Shown piece by piece: positions 18,474 to 28,641 of a stretch of DNA of 64,000 bases. Where the stretch lies: positions 93,936-157,935 of the forward strand of contig CAMLLC010000005.1 of assembly GCA_946480835.1 (NCBI GenBank). The letters are read 5' to 3'. Both the position numbers and the translations under genes were made by a program. Position 1 is the stretch's first letter. Each line of letters begins with the position of its first letter. The stretch is from Entomomonas sp945283395. Lineage in GTDB: Bacteria > Pseudomonadota > Gammaproteobacteria > Pseudomonadales > Pseudomonadaceae. Below the pieces are notes generated by a model. That model was given only the letters and a program-made list of their open reading frames with translations. It made no database searches and had not been told where the DNA came from.

Positions 18474-20114
18474 CTATCTTAATTGTTCACAAATTCTTAA
18501 TATATCAAGTTTTGCTTTGTATACTTTAGTAGATACATCCATGGCCCCTAACACGGTATGAAAAAGATTATCATGGGATACTTTTTTGTTATACTTAGCT
18601 AGGTTAGCCATACAACTTTTGTTAACTTTCTTATCTTGGACAAAACTATCAGATAACCAAAATAACATAGGAATATGGGTTTGTTCAGAAGGTGCAATAT
18701 TATAAGGTGCACCATGTAGATAAAAGCCATTCTCGCCTAATGATTCACCATGATCAGACATATAAAACATAGCAATTGAATAGTTATTGCTATGTTTCTT
18801 AAGCAGTTCGATAGTAGCATTTAGCATATAATCGACATTAATAATAGTATTATCATAGGCGTTAATCAATTGATCAACTGGACAATTATCAATTTGATAA
18901 AGCTTACAAGCTGGAGTAAATTTTTCTTGTGCTTTTTGATAACGCAAATAATAAGCTGGCCCATGACTCCCATTGGTATGAAGTACTATAACAGAATCAT
19001 CAGGTTGCTTATTAATATAACTATCTAAACCTTTTAATAAATTAATATCATAACAAAGACCAGCGGGGCATTCTTCTTTAGGTATTATTAAGCTAATATC
19101 CACAAAAGGTATTCTATTACAAACTCCTTTGCAACCTCCATCATTCTCTTTCCAAAAAACCTTAATACCTACTCTAGCTAGAATATCTAATAAATTATCT
19201 TGGTGGGCAGCATCTCCACTATCGTAATTATCTTGTTCCATAGCTGAAAACATGCAAGGTACAGAGATAGCAGTAGACGTTCCACAAGCAGTAGCATATT
19301 CAAAATTTATTAGTCCTTGTTGTTGTTTTAACAAAGGATTTGTCTCCCGTCCATAACCATTTAGTGAAAAATTCTTAGCCCTTGACGTTTCTCCAACGAC
19401 TATAACAAGTAATCTCTTTTTTTGTCCTTTAGCCCGTAATTGACGTTTAGCATCTTCAGCTAGATGAATAAAAGGCTGATGAGTTTTATAAACCTCTTGA
19501 ATATAACGGATTAGACCATACATATAATTAGTAGGCGTAATTAGCTTAATAGTATCCTTATAACTTTTAATAAAAAGTGTATAACTGGCTAAGAAAGTAA
19601 AATAAATGACTACAATAAAAACAATAGAAACAAAAATATTAATTAATCTAAAACTTAATGCTTTTATCCATGAATAATTATGGATAAAGTTAACATTAAA
19701 GATAATAAATAAGCTTGGTAACACACCAAAAATAACCAACCAAATAATGAATTTAACAGTGATGAGTGCTTCAGCCTCACTGACGTTAGTTTCAAATACA
19801 TTGGCTATCATATCGCTATCTATATAAGTGTTATAAAAAAAAGAAAAATAACTAGCGATTGCGCTAATAAGTAATAATCCAACCAAGAGAAGTTTACGTA
19901 GAGTACCTATCAAGATTATAGAAAACAAAATGTTAATAGAACAAAAAATGAAGAATACGAATGAAATAAGTAATAAATAATCTTTGATATTCTCCATACC
20001 TAACGATAGGTAAGCTTGCCTAAAAAAAGCAATATTTAGAACTAATGTATAAAATAAGGCACTAACATGTACAAAAGTTAAACTATTACAGATCACTTTT
20101 CTAGTTAATACCAT
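18474..20114 (-). CDS. eptA: Phosphoethanolamine–lipid A transferase (copy 1)
   Basis: EptA moves phosphoethanolamine from phosphatidylethanolamine to lipid A, which lowers surface charge and gives polymyxin resistance. The 546-residue product has five N-terminal transmembrane helices (to about 185) and a periplasmic sulfatase-like domain. The nucleophile Thr is in VVVGETSRAKNFSLNGYG and the metal ligands are in MSDHGESLGENG and the HG of YLHGAPY. A close paralogue lies 46 bp upstream on the same strand. PhoPQ about 8 kb away is a plausible regulator, but no PhoP box was recognised. Confidence 0.93.
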   Translation of the reverse strand: MVLTRKVICNSLTFVHVSALFYTLVLNIAFFRQAYLSLGMENIKDYLLLISFVFFIFCSINILFSIILIGTLRKLLLVGLLLISAIASYFSFFYNTYIDSDMIANVFETNVSEAEALITVKFIIWLVIFGVLPSLFIIFNVNFIHNYSWIKALSFRLINIFVSIVFIVVIYFTFLASYTLFIKSYKDTIKLITPTNYMYGLIRYIQEVYKTHQPFIHLAEDAKRQLRAKGQKKRLLVIVVGETSRAKNFSLNGYGRETNPLLKQQQGLINFEYATACGTSTAISVPCMFSAMEQDNYDSGDAAHQDNLLDILARVGIKVFWKENDGGCKGVCNRIPFVDISLIIPKEECPAGLCYDINLLKGLDSYINKQPDDSVIVLHTNGSHGPAYYLRYQKAQEKFTPACKLYQIDNCPVDQLINAYDNTIINVDYMLNATIELLKKHSNNYSIAMFYMSDHGESLGENGFYLHGAPYNIAPSEQTHIPMLFWLSDSFVQDKKVNKSCMANLAKYNKKVSHDNLFHTVLGAMDVSTKVYKAKLDILRICEQLR

Positions 20115-20160
20115 ACAATTTACCTATTTAAGTCAAATAATTTTCCATAAAAACTACTTA

Positions 20161-21792
20161 TCACTTTGATTGGCACGCCCTAAATAAATCTAAACTAGGC
20201 TCATAAACATTGGTTACCACATTCATGGCGCCTAATAACGAATGAAATAAATTATCATGAGAAACTTTTAGATTATTTGCTTGTTCAAACATACAATCTT
20301 TATTAATCTTTTGGTCTTTCAGAAAGCTATCAGATAACCAAAATATCATAGGAATCTGGGTTTGCTCTTTTGGTGCAATAATATAGGGGGCGCCATGTAA
20401 AAACACACCTTTTTCACCTAATGATTCACCATGATCTGACATATAAAACATAGCTGTTGAGTATTGGTCAGCATGTTTTTTTAATAACTCGATCACCTCA
20501 TTGAGTACATAATCAACATTTACAATAGTATTATCATAAGCATTAATTAACTCCTCTTTACTACAGGTTTCCACGGCACTAGTACTACAAGCGGGAATGA
20601 ATTTTTCCTGTAACTTTTGATAGCGCCTAAAATAGGCAGGACCATGACTACCGTTTGTATGTAGTACTATTAATGTATCGTCAGTACGTGCCTTGATATA
20701 ATCATCAAGTCCCGTTAGAAGGCTACTATCAAAACACAGCCCAGCATAGCATTGCTCTTTAGGAAAGATTTGTTTCAATTCTATGTTGGGAATACGATTA
20801 CATACACCTTTACATCCTTCATCATTTTCCTTCCATAATAGATTAACACCCGTTTTACTTAAAATATCTAATACATTATCTTGTCGCTCAGCAATAGACG
20901 CTTTGTAATTTACACGATTCATTACTGAAAACATACATGGAACTGATACTGCTGTAGCTGTTCCGCATGAAGTAGCATTATGAAAATTAATGATAGCCTG
21001 CTTAGCAAGTAGTGGATTGGTCTCTTTTTGATAACCATTAAGGGAAAAATTCATAGCTCTAGAAGTTTCGCCTACAACTAAAATTAATAACTTTTTCTTA
21101 TGACCTGCTATTTTTTCTCTTTTAGCGTCTTGTCCAATATGAATAAAAGGTTGCCTTTTTTTATAAAGCTCTTTGACATACCTTATAGACCCTTCTATAT
21201 AGTTATAAGGAGTAATTAATTTGACAATCTGATTATTTGTTTTTCCTTTTATAAAAAAGACATATTTATCATAGAAGGGGTAAAAAGCAGCAACTAATAT
21301 AATTGCTGATAAGATAATATTTGTTAGTCTTAAACATAGATTACGGTGCCAGGGTTTAGTTATATTAATCTTAGTAACAACAACTAATAGACTGGGTAAT
21401 AAAGCAAAAACTATTATCCATGTGATTAGCTTAACAGTAATTAATGAGCTAGCCTCTCCTACCGTTGTCTGTAAGACATTTTTAATCATGTCTTTATCAA
21501 TGTAAATATCATAAAAATAAGAAAAATAATCAACTAAAGCACTTAAAAAAAGTAACAAAATAATAATAGGTTTCCTTAAATAACCTATTAATAACAAAGA
21601 AAATAATATATTTAGAGAACAAAATAGAAAAATAATAAAAGAACATATCAATAAATAACTACTTTTATCATCCATGTTCAATAAATGAATCACTTTGTTT
21701 AAAAAAGCTATATTCTGAAAAAAAGTAAAGACCGCGGCTGAAACAATAATAAAGACAATGTTATTGCAAGATAATCTTCTAAAAGAAAGCAT
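20161..21792 (-). CDS. eptA: Phosphoethanolamine–lipid A transferase (copy 2)
   Basis: This is a 543-residue paralogue of the next gene downstream, with the same layout: five membrane helices, then the catalytic domain with VVGETSRAMNFSLNGYQ (Thr nucleophile) and MSDHGESLGEKG. Conserved cysteines around CGTATAVSVPCMFS and GCKGVCNRIP should form the disulfides typical of EptA/MCR. The two genes are similar along their whole length, including the membrane part, which points to tandem duplication. One copy may act on a different position or acceptor. The substrate split cannot be told from sequence. Confidence 0.92.
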   Translation of the reverse strand: MLSFRRLSCNNIVFIIVSAAVFTFFQNIAFLNKVIHLLNMDDKSSYLLICSFIIFLFCSLNILFSLLLIGYLRKPIIILLLFLSALVDYFSYFYDIYIDKDMIKNVLQTTVGEASSLITVKLITWIIVFALLPSLLVVVTKINITKPWHRNLCLRLTNIILSAIILVAAFYPFYDKYVFFIKGKTNNQIVKLITPYNYIEGSIRYVKELYKKRQPFIHIGQDAKREKIAGHKKKLLILVVGETSRAMNFSLNGYQKETNPLLAKQAIINFHNATSCGTATAVSVPCMFSVMNRVNYKASIAERQDNVLDILSKTGVNLLWKENDEGCKGVCNRIPNIELKQIFPKEQCYAGLCFDSSLLTGLDDYIKARTDDTLIVLHTNGSHGPAYFRRYQKLQEKFIPACSTSAVETCSKEELINAYDNTIVNVDYVLNEVIELLKKHADQYSTAMFYMSDHGESLGEKGVFLHGAPYIIAPKEQTQIPMIFWLSDSFLKDQKINKDCMFEQANNLKVSHDNLFHSLLGAMNVVTNVYEPSLDLFRACQSK

Positions 21793-22010
21793 TTATAAAC
21801 TCAATTTTACATTAATATAAATAGACTATTGTATAAGGATACTAGAAGATAGCAGAAACTTAGTCAAAGAAATGTCAATAACTAGTTAATTTTATCTATT
21901 TATAAAAAAATATATGCTTTGCTCAACTTTATAATCTTTTAAAAAAGATTTAACCTACCTAAAGCTGCTATATGGTAGAATTAGTAATTTAATTATGACC
22001 TTATCTCATT

Positions 22011-22703
22011 ATGTTATTTGCTAATCACTATTGGAAAAAATGGCTCCGTAAACATGGTTGTAAATTAGCTAATGGCTTAGAAGCTATACATAAAAATTCT
22101 TCAGTGATAATAGAAAGCCCCGTTACACTTGGTCACATGAACATAAGAGCAACTAATTTAGTTATTGGAGCTCATACATTTATTCGTAGTACTGCAAAAT
22201 TAGATCTTGTTAGTAGTATTGGTCGTTTCTGTGGATTCAGTAGTAATGCCTATATAGGCCACGAAAAGCAAAGCCATCCCATGAACTGGGTAAGTACGCA
22301 CCCTTTTCAATTTTCAGTGGAGAACGCACCTTTTCCTTATCATCCAGTAACAAAACCTGTCATTATAGAACATGATGTATGGATGGGCACTAATGTTACT
22401 ATTTTAGAAGGTGTTCATATAGGCACAGGTTGCATCATTGCTTCAAGAGCAGTTGTAACTAAAGATGTCCCCCCCTATGCCGTAGTGGCGGGAAATCCTG
22501 CTAAAATTGTTAAATACCGTTTGCCTGAAGAAATTTACAAACAACTACTAGCCAGCCAATGGTGGGAATATCCTCTTGAAATATTAAACACGTTACCTCT
22601 TAATGATCCGCAACAGTTTTTGATGGAAATAGCCAGTATCCCTTTGATAAAAGCTGAATATACTAAAATAAAACTTACTAGACAGCGTTGTGAAGAAATT
22701 TAG
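22011..22703 (+). CDS. CatB-related O-acetyltransferase (left-handed beta helix)
   Basis: The 230-residue protein is built of hexapeptide repeats (IRATNLVIGAHTFIR and IGTGCIIASRAVVTKDVPPY). It has the xenobiotic/sugar acetyltransferase landmarks SHPMNWVSTHPF, HDVWMGTNVTI with the catalytic His nearby, AVVAGNPAKIVKYR and ending QWWEYPLEIL. The enzyme uses acetyl-CoA on a hydroxyl of a sugar or small molecule; the acceptor is unknown. It is a lone gene, convergent with the SMR transporter. It could act on a surface glycan or on an antibiotic. Confidence 0.85.
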   Translation: MLFANHYWKKWLRKHGCKLANGLEAIHKNSSVIIESPVTLGHMNIRATNLVIGAHTFIRSTAKLDLVSSIGRFCGFSSNAYIGHEKQSHPMNWVSTHPFQFSVENAPFPYHPVTKPVIIEHDVWMGTNVTILEGVHIGTGCIIASRAVVTKDVPPYAVVAGNPAKIVKYRLPEEIYKQLLASQWWEYPLEILNTLPLNDPQQFLMEIASIPLIKAEYTKIKLTRQRCEEI

Positions 22704-22710
22704 ATGATTA

Positions 22711-23040
22711 TTAATGGCTTATAGATGACGAAAACACATTGATTACTATGACTCCTACTACTATGAGTGCCATTCCTATTAAACTAGCTGTATCCAACTG
22801 CTGCTTAAAATAAAGCCAACCTATTAAAGAAATTAGTACTATACCTACGCCTGACCAAATAGCATAGGTAATACCCATAGGTAAGCTTTTTAAGGTAATA
22901 GATAACATATAAAAAGAAATAACATAACCAATAATAACTATAATACTTGGTGTCAACTTAGTAAATCCATTAGAGGATTTCAAAGCAGTAGTAGCAATTA
23001 CTTCTGTCACTATAGCTAAAGATAATAATCCCCATTTCAT
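22711..23040 (-). CDS. Small multidrug resistance (SMR) family transporter
   Basis: The 109-residue protein has four transmembrane helices and the essential Glu13 in LAIVTEVIATTALK, plus the conserved YAIWSGVG in helix 3. The family includes EmrE-type drug:proton antiporters, guanidinium exporters and spermidine exporters. The WSGVG motif and Glu suggest a quaternary-compound type. The real substrate cannot be read. Its stop nearly abuts the acetyltransferase stop on the other strand. Confidence 0.88.
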   Translation of the reverse strand: MKWGLLSLAIVTEVIATTALKSSNGFTKLTPSIIVIIGYVISFYMLSITLKSLPMGITYAIWSGVGIVLISLIGWLYFKQQLDTASLIGMALIVVGVIVINVFSSSISH

Positions 23041-23246
23041 AAAAGGTAGACCTCAACGCCAATTTAAAAAAATATTATACGTTTTCTAAGTTAGCTTAGC
23101 TAAAACTATTTATAAGCTATAATAGTGAGCTTATAGCCACCTAAGACTAATATGTACATAGCAAGCTAGCTATTAAGCTGTTAGAATCACAAATAAATCA
23201 TTAAGTTAAATCTTATTTAAAGTATGTTTAAAACTACCTATTGTTC

Positions 23247-24657
23247 ATGCCCAATTATTTAGTTATTTTATTATTTTTCTCTCTTAGCCTTTCTAGTTGG
23301 GCAGCTAATCAAGTAACTATTCAAGTCTCTCACATAAATAAAGCTGTCAAAGAAAATATTGAAAATCAGATAGGAAATTATAAAGATGATAGCCGAACTG
23401 GATTCCTCTACTAAAAATAAGCCATTAAAAGGTGATTTTACAATAACTGGCTTACATCTGAATATTTTTCAACCTTTCATTGCTCAATTAGAACAATTAA
23501 CTGGTAAAATCAATAGTTTTGCCAACATTAGCAGCACACTCACTAAACCCTATATAACTGGCAAAATAAAGCTTATAGAGGGCAATATGTCTGGCGATAT
23601 ACCCACCAGTTTAGAAAAAGTACCAATAGCTGCCGCAATAGAGGGTGAATCGTTAAAAGTTAATGGGGATTGGCATAGTGGCTCAAATGGCTATGGCACT
23701 GTTACAGGAATTATTGCTTGGAGTAAAGAACTTGATGTTAATTTATCAATGCAAACTGATAAACTACCCGTCATAGTAGCACCTTATGCATAATTACAAG
23801 CTGCAACCCATCTTAAATTAAGTATACAAAAAAATACCGCTGCTTTAACTGTTATAGTGCAGATACCTAAGGGAAAAATTACTGTTAGAGAAATTCTGCC
23901 TACAACCGTTAAAGTCTCATCTGATGCTAAAGTAATTAATAATCAAGTTACCTCCAATCCCCAAAGCCTCTTATAATTAAAAACAAATATAGAGGTCATA
24001 ATAGGGGAAGAACATTTGCAATTTTCAGGTTTTGGCTTAACACCAACCCTAGTAGGCAGATTAAAAGCTACTAATAATTTAGTTACGCAAGGAGAAATTA
24101 ATTTAAAAGATGGTCAATTTCGAGCTTATGGGCAAAATCTAGACATTCGCCGAGCTCGTATTATATTTGTAGGTTTACTCACTAAACCTCCACTAGATAT
24201 AGAAGCAATAAGAGTAGTAGATGAGGTAACTGCTGGTTTACGAATTACCGGTCTAGCTAGTCAACCTAAGGTAACCATTTTCTCTACTCCCGCTATGAAC
24301 CAATATCAAGCTTTATCCTATTATTTTGGGTAGGCCTATGGGGGCTGGTGATACTTATATACTAGCTAGAGCCGCCTTAGCACTTGGCGTAACAGGTGGT
24401 TCTCCAATAATAGGGAATATTGCTGATAAAATAGGTATTGAAGATTTCCAATTAGACACAACAGGTAGTGGAGATAAAACTAGTATTGTAGCCATTAGTA
24501 ATATAACTGATAAACTCAGTATTCATTATGGTTTTAATATTTTTCAGGCTATTAATAATATAATGCTACGCTATAAACTTTCTAAAACCATTTATTTAGA
24601 GGCAACAACAGGCGCAGCAAGTTCATTAGATCTTTTTTATAAAAAGAGCTTTTAAGT
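23247..24657 (+). pseudogene. Decayed tamA/tamB relic (start of tamA joined to the C-terminal third of tamB)
   Basis: ATG at 23247 opens a signal peptide (MPNYLVILLFFSLSLSSWA) and a TamA POTRA-like start (VTIQVSHINKAVKENIENQI) that stops by about 23410. From about 23374 a second frame gives TamB C-terminal sequence (PYITGKIKLIEGNMSG, HLQFSGFGLTPTLVGRLKA). This is broken by in-frame TAA at 23791–23793 and 23974–23976. A +1 shift near 24325–24335 then gives the last part (GRPMGAGDTYILARAALALG to IYLEATTGAASSLDLFYK). Most of tamA and the first part of tamB are missing. The TAM complex moves lipids or outer-membrane proteins across the periplasm, so this copy cannot work. Confidence 0.85.
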
Positions 24658-24663
24658 AAAAAA

Positions 24664-26154
24664 TTATAAATTCTCGCTACGCACTCTGGCAACTGCTTGT
24701 AACCAGCCTTTATAAAGTTGACCACGTTTTTCAAGTGACATATTAGGAGCAAAATCTTGCTGTAAGTGCCAATAACTAGCAATTTCATCTAAATCTTTAT
24801 AAATGCCTGCTTGTAATCCTACTAGCCAAGCCACTCCTAATGCTGTAGTTTCACTAACCTCTGGTCGCTTTACTGACACATGTAAAATGTCAGCTAGAAA
24901 TTGCATTAACCAGTTATTCACTACCATGCCGCCATCTACTCTTAAATCAGTCACTTGTTTAGCATCATCTTCTTGCATCGTCATTAATAAATCGCAAGTT
25001 TGATAACAAACAGATTCAAGCCCAGCAGTAACAATCTCTTCAATGCCTGTATCTCTGGTCAAACCAAAAATGGCCCCTCGTGCTTTAGGATCCCAATAAG
25101 GAGCTCCCAAACCAGTAAACGCAGGTACTAAATAAACTCCCTTGGTATCTGCGGTAGCTTGAGCTATAAGCTCTGTATCCTCAGCACTATTAATCAGCTG
25201 TAAACCATCTCTCAGCCACTGAATAGTTGCTCCTGCCACAAAGATACTTCCTTCTGTAGCATATGTAGCTTTACCTTTTAAACGATAGGCAATCGTAGAA
25301 AGCAATCTATTACGTGATTTAACAGGTTGTTTACCAGTATTTTTAATCATAAAACAACCTGTACCATAGGTACTCTTGACCATGCCTTCTTTAAAACAAG
25401 CTTGTCCTATTAACGCTGCCTGTTGGTCGCCAGCTATTGCTAAAATAGGAACCGCCATATCAAATAACTGTTGATTGGTATAACCAAAAGATGCGGCACA
25501 ATCTAATACTTCTGGTAATAATGACTTAGGTATATTAAATAATGCTAATAGTTCTTCATCCCATTGTTGACTATGGATATTAAATAATAACGTTCGAGCT
25601 GCATTAGTAGCATCAGTATAGTGAGATTTACCCGCTGTTAAATGCCATAATAAAAAACTATCTACCGTTCCAAATTTTAACTTTCCTTGATTGGCCATTT
25701 CTCTAGCATGCGCTACATTTTCTAGAATCCAACGTATTTTAGTAGCTGAAAAATAAGGGTCAATTAATAATCCCGTTTTATCACTCACCAACGATTCTAA
25801 ATTTTGATTTTTTAACTCGGCACAATAATCAGCTGTCCGCCTATCTTGCCAGACAATAGCTGGATAAATAGCCTTACCAGTATCAGCATCCCAAACAATA
25901 GTAGTTTCCCTTTGATTAGTAATACCTATACCTATAAGATCTTTTGCAGTTAAATTAGCTTGTCGCAAAGCTTGATGAATCAATTCGATTGTTTTATCCC
26001 ACAACTCATGTGGCTCATGTTCAACCCAACCATCTCGCGGAAAAGATTGAATAATCTCTTGTTGAGCAGTAGTAATAGGCTTACCTAATTTATCAAAAAT
26101 AATAACTCTACTACTGGTGGTTCCCTGATCAATAGCTAAAATATAACCCGCCAT
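24664..26154 (-). CDS. glpK: Glycerol kinase
   Basis: GlpK phosphorylates glycerol to glycerol-3-phosphate. The 496-residue protein has the FGGY-kinase landmarks IDQGTTSSRVIIFD at the N terminus, the glycerol-site VWQDRRTADYC, YGTGCFMIKNTG and the LRVDGGMVVNNWLMQFLADI region. Length equals the bacterial family. It starts directly after the ybaK stop on the minus strand, so it is the last gene of a regB-regA-ybaK-glpK unit. No glpF or glpD is in the window, which is unusual for glpK. Confidence 0.96.
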   Translation of the reverse strand: MAGYILAIDQGTTSSRVIIFDKLGKPITTAQQEIIQSFPRDGWVEHEPHELWDKTIELIHQALRQANLTAKDLIGIGITNQRETTIVWDADTGKAIYPAIVWQDRRTADYCAELKNQNLESLVSDKTGLLIDPYFSATKIRWILENVAHAREMANQGKLKFGTVDSFLLWHLTAGKSHYTDATNAARTLLFNIHSQQWDEELLALFNIPKSLLPEVLDCAASFGYTNQQLFDMAVPILAIAGDQQAALIGQACFKEGMVKSTYGTGCFMIKNTGKQPVKSRNRLLSTIAYRLKGKATYATEGSIFVAGATIQWLRDGLQLINSAEDTELIAQATADTKGVYLVPAFTGLGAPYWDPKARGAIFGLTRDTGIEEIVTAGLESVCYQTCDLLMTMQEDDAKQVTDLRVDGGMVVNNWLMQFLADILHVSVKRPEVSETTALGVAWLVGLQAGIYKDLDEIASYWHLQQDFAPNMSLEKRGQLYKGWLQAVARVRSENL

Positions 26155-26631
26155 TTAGTCTTTCTCTCTAGCAATAGCTACAAAAGAAGCAGCAAGAACT
26201 TTAGCTAGATCTTGCGGAGCTAATGCCACATCTAATCCTCTTCGCCCACCACTCACATACATAAGGTCTAAAGTTTTAGCAGATTCATCTATAAAGGTTT
26301 TTAAATGTTTCTTTTGCCCAAGTGGGCTGATACCACCTATCAAATATCCAGTGCTCTTTTGTGCTAAGTCAGGGTTAGCCATTTCTACTTTTTTAACTGC
26401 TGCTGCATGGGCTAAAGCCTTTAAATCAAGATGTTTTAGCACAGGTACTACACCAACTAATAACTCATGCTTATCTGTAACGACTAATAAAGTTTTAAAA
26501 ACCTTTTCCGCAGCGACTCCTAATTTTTCAGCAGCTTCATGCCCATAAGAAGCTACATTAGGATCATGTTCATAAGGTAATACTTGATGAGGAATATTCT
26601 GTTTTTTCAATAATGCAATTGCAGGTGTCAT
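26155..26631 (-). CDS. ybaK: Cys-tRNA(Pro)/Cys-tRNA(Cys) deacylase
   Basis: YbaK hydrolyses cysteine misloaded onto tRNA-Pro. The 158-residue protein shows family features: YEHDPNVASYGHEAAEKLG, KVFKTLLVVTDKHELLVGVVPV with the conserved Lys near residue 46, and the GYLIGGISPLGQKK loop. It lies 2 bp after regA and touches glpK, so it is translated in a tight operon. The grouping with a redox regulator and glycerol kinase is not explained by its function. Confidence 0.93.
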   Translation of the reverse strand: MTPAIALLKKQNIPHQVLPYEHDPNVASYGHEAAEKLGVAAEKVFKTLLVVTDKHELLVGVVPVLKHLDLKALAHAAAVKKVEMANPDLAQKSTGYLIGGISPLGQKKHLKTFIDESAKTLDLMYVSGGRRGLDVALAPQDLAKVLAASFVAIAREKD

Positions 26632-26633
26632 AA

Positions 26634-27194
26634 TTAACGCTTAACTGGCCTCTTTTGTAATTTACGCTGTAAGGTACGGCGATGCATACCTAAAGCTCGT
26701 GCGGTGGCAGAAATGTTACCTTCATATTCATTAAGTACTCTTTGAATGTGTTCCCACTCAAGCCTATCTACGGACATAGGACTTTCAGGAATTAGGTTAT
26801 CTACATCAACATGTTTAGCTAATAATGCAGCTAACACATCATCTACATCAGCTGGTTTGCAAAGATAATTACAAGCTCCCCTTTTTATTGCTTCAACTGC
26901 AGTAGCTATACTAGAGTAACCCGTTAAGATAACCACACGCATGTCAGCGTCTAAGGCTAATAATTTAGGAAGCAAAACCAACCCAGACTCTCCATTCATT
27001 TTTAAATCAACAACAGCATACTCAGGAATATCTTCCTCTGCTATTTTTAGAGCTTCTTTAGAAGAACCAGCAATAGAAACCCTTAAGCCTTTCCGAGTCA
27101 TAACTCTTGCCATGATACGAGTAAAGGTTTCATCATCATCTACTAATAATAAATGTGGTTGCTCATCCCCATCAAATAAAACTTCTTCAGACAT
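26634..27194 (-). CDS. regA: RegA/RoxR-type response regulator with Fis-like helix-turn-helix
   Basis: The 186-residue regulator has a receiver domain (about 10–130) with Asp63 in VVDLKMNGESG and a switch Lys in YLCKPADVDDV. A short Fis-type helix-turn-helix ends the protein (NISATARALGMHRRTLQRKL), a near-invariant feature of RegA/PrrA/RoxR. With its kinase it controls respiratory, carbon and nitrogen genes in response to redox state. Size and C terminus match RoxR of Pseudomonas. It follows the kinase gene by 11 bp. Confidence 0.93.
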   Translation of the reverse strand: MSEEVLFDGDEQPHLLLVDDDETFTRIMARVMTRKGLRVSIAGSSKEALKIAEEDIPEYAVVDLKMNGESGLVLLPKLLALDADMRVVILTGYSSIATAVEAIKRGACNYLCKPADVDDVLAALLAKHVDVDNLIPESPMSVDRLEWEHIQRVLNEYEGNISATARALGMHRRTLQRKLQKRPVKR

Positions 27195-27205
27195 AACAAC
27201 TCTCT

Positions 27206-28486
27206 TTATATTTTATTTTTTATAGAGGGCAATTGTAATACAGCTACAGTACCTCTGGTATTATGATTATACAACTTCAAGCTACCGCCTGCACGTATAA
27301 TGCTAACATGACTAAGGTACAATCCCAAGCCAAACCCTTTTTCTTTAAAAGAAATGAAAGGTTTAGTTAGTTGATCTTGCAGAGTTAAAGGGAATCCTGA
27401 ACCTTTATCATGAATACTAATAGTAAAATTCTTTTTAGTCCATGCCAACTTAATTTCAATATCTTCAGGACTAGCATCTGCTGCATTATTTAAAATATTT
27501 AATAGTGCTTGGGTAATGGTAGTATGAGGTCTGAAAACAGGCTCATTATCCGTATCAAGACATTGATAACTATAACTTACTTCTGGCCGCATTAAATGCC
27601 AACGTTGCAAAACCAAGTTTAACCAACTAGTTACAAACTGTAATTTAATATCATGTAGCCTTTCCGCCTCAGCTGCTCTGACTAGCTGCTGCAAACTCCC
27701 TTTACAAAGTTGTACTTGGGTTCGTAATACGGCTAAATCTTCTTGTAATTTATCATCATCTCTATAAGTTTCCTGTAGGTCCGTAAGTAAAACATTCATG
27801 GTAGATAAAGGAGTTCCCAACTCATGCGCAGCGCCAGCTGCTTGTGTTGCCACAGCTAATAACTGTTGATCGTGTAAACCTTCTTCTCGCCATTCAGCTA
27901 TTTTATAATCTTGTTGTCTAAGCGCTATAGCCATTTGGCTTACAAAAAAGCCTATCAGTATGGTTGAAAAAGTAAAACTAAGCCACATGCCTACTAAATG
28001 AAGATTAATTAATAAAGTTTCACTATAGCCAGCCCATAACTCTTGAAAATGTAAAGGAATATTCCAAATCCAAAGAAAACTATAACCCAAAATGGCATAA
28101 CATACTAAGCACAATGTATAAAACCAAGGTAAAGTTGCGGCGGCAATAGTAACGGGCACTAAAAAATATGAGACGAAAGGATTAGTAGCACCTCCCGTAC
28201 AATAGAGTAAAATACAATGAATTGTTAAATCGTAAGATAGTTGAATAGTATATTCAATATCTGAAATAGGCCAAGAAATATAGTTTAACCTTATGACTGT
28301 TAATATACAGAGTATTATCGAGGCTGCAAAAGTAACAATTAATATTTCCCAAGGTAAATCAAATAGTTTGTATACATAGCAAAGAGCAACCGAAGTTACC
28401 TGCAATGCTAATACTAGCACTCTAATTAAGACTAAGCACCAAAGATTGAGGCGGCTAGCAAAAAACCATTTAGCAGGGACTAGCAT
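27206..28486 (-). CDS. regB: RegB/RoxS-type redox sensor histidine kinase
   Basis: The 426-residue kinase has six N-terminal membrane helices. Within them is the quinone-binding heptapeptide GGATNPF (about residues 98–104), diagnostic of RegB/PrrB/RoxS. The H-box AGAAHELGTPLSTM and the ATP-site motifs (LNILNNAADAS, DKGSGFP, GFGLGLYL) follow. ATG at 28486 has AAGG upstream; a TTG five codons earlier is the alternative. The kinase senses the ubiquinone pool. It is divergent from poxB across 155 bp, so phosphorylated RegA may regulate both directions. Confidence 0.92.
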   Translation of the reverse strand: MLVPAKWFFASRLNLWCLVLIRVLVLALQVTSVALCYVYKLFDLPWEILIVTFAASIILCILTVIRLNYISWPISDIEYTIQLSYDLTIHCILLYCTGGATNPFVSYFLVPVTIAAATLPWFYTLCLVCYAILGYSFLWIWNIPLHFQELWAGYSETLLINLHLVGMWLSFTFSTILIGFFVSQMAIALRQQDYKIAEWREEGLHDQQLLAVATQAAGAAHELGTPLSTMNVLLTDLQETYRDDDKLQEDLAVLRTQVQLCKGSLQQLVRAAEAERLHDIKLQFVTSWLNLVLQRWHLMRPEVSYSYQCLDTDNEPVFRPHTTITQALLNILNNAADASPEDIEIKLAWTKKNFTISIHDKGSGFPLTLQDQLTKPFISFKEKGFGLGLYLSHVSIIRAGGSLKLYNHNTRGTVAVLQLPSIKNKI

Positions 28487-28641
28487 AGAAACCTTTGTCA
28501 AGAAAAAAGTAAGTTATAGGTTACATTGTAGGGCTCATGAAAATAAATGCAACATTTTCCATTCTCAACAGTCAATCCATCAAATGAACCTAAATCACCA
28601 ACATCTTTTCATTATATAAATCTCTTAAAGGAAAATTATCT

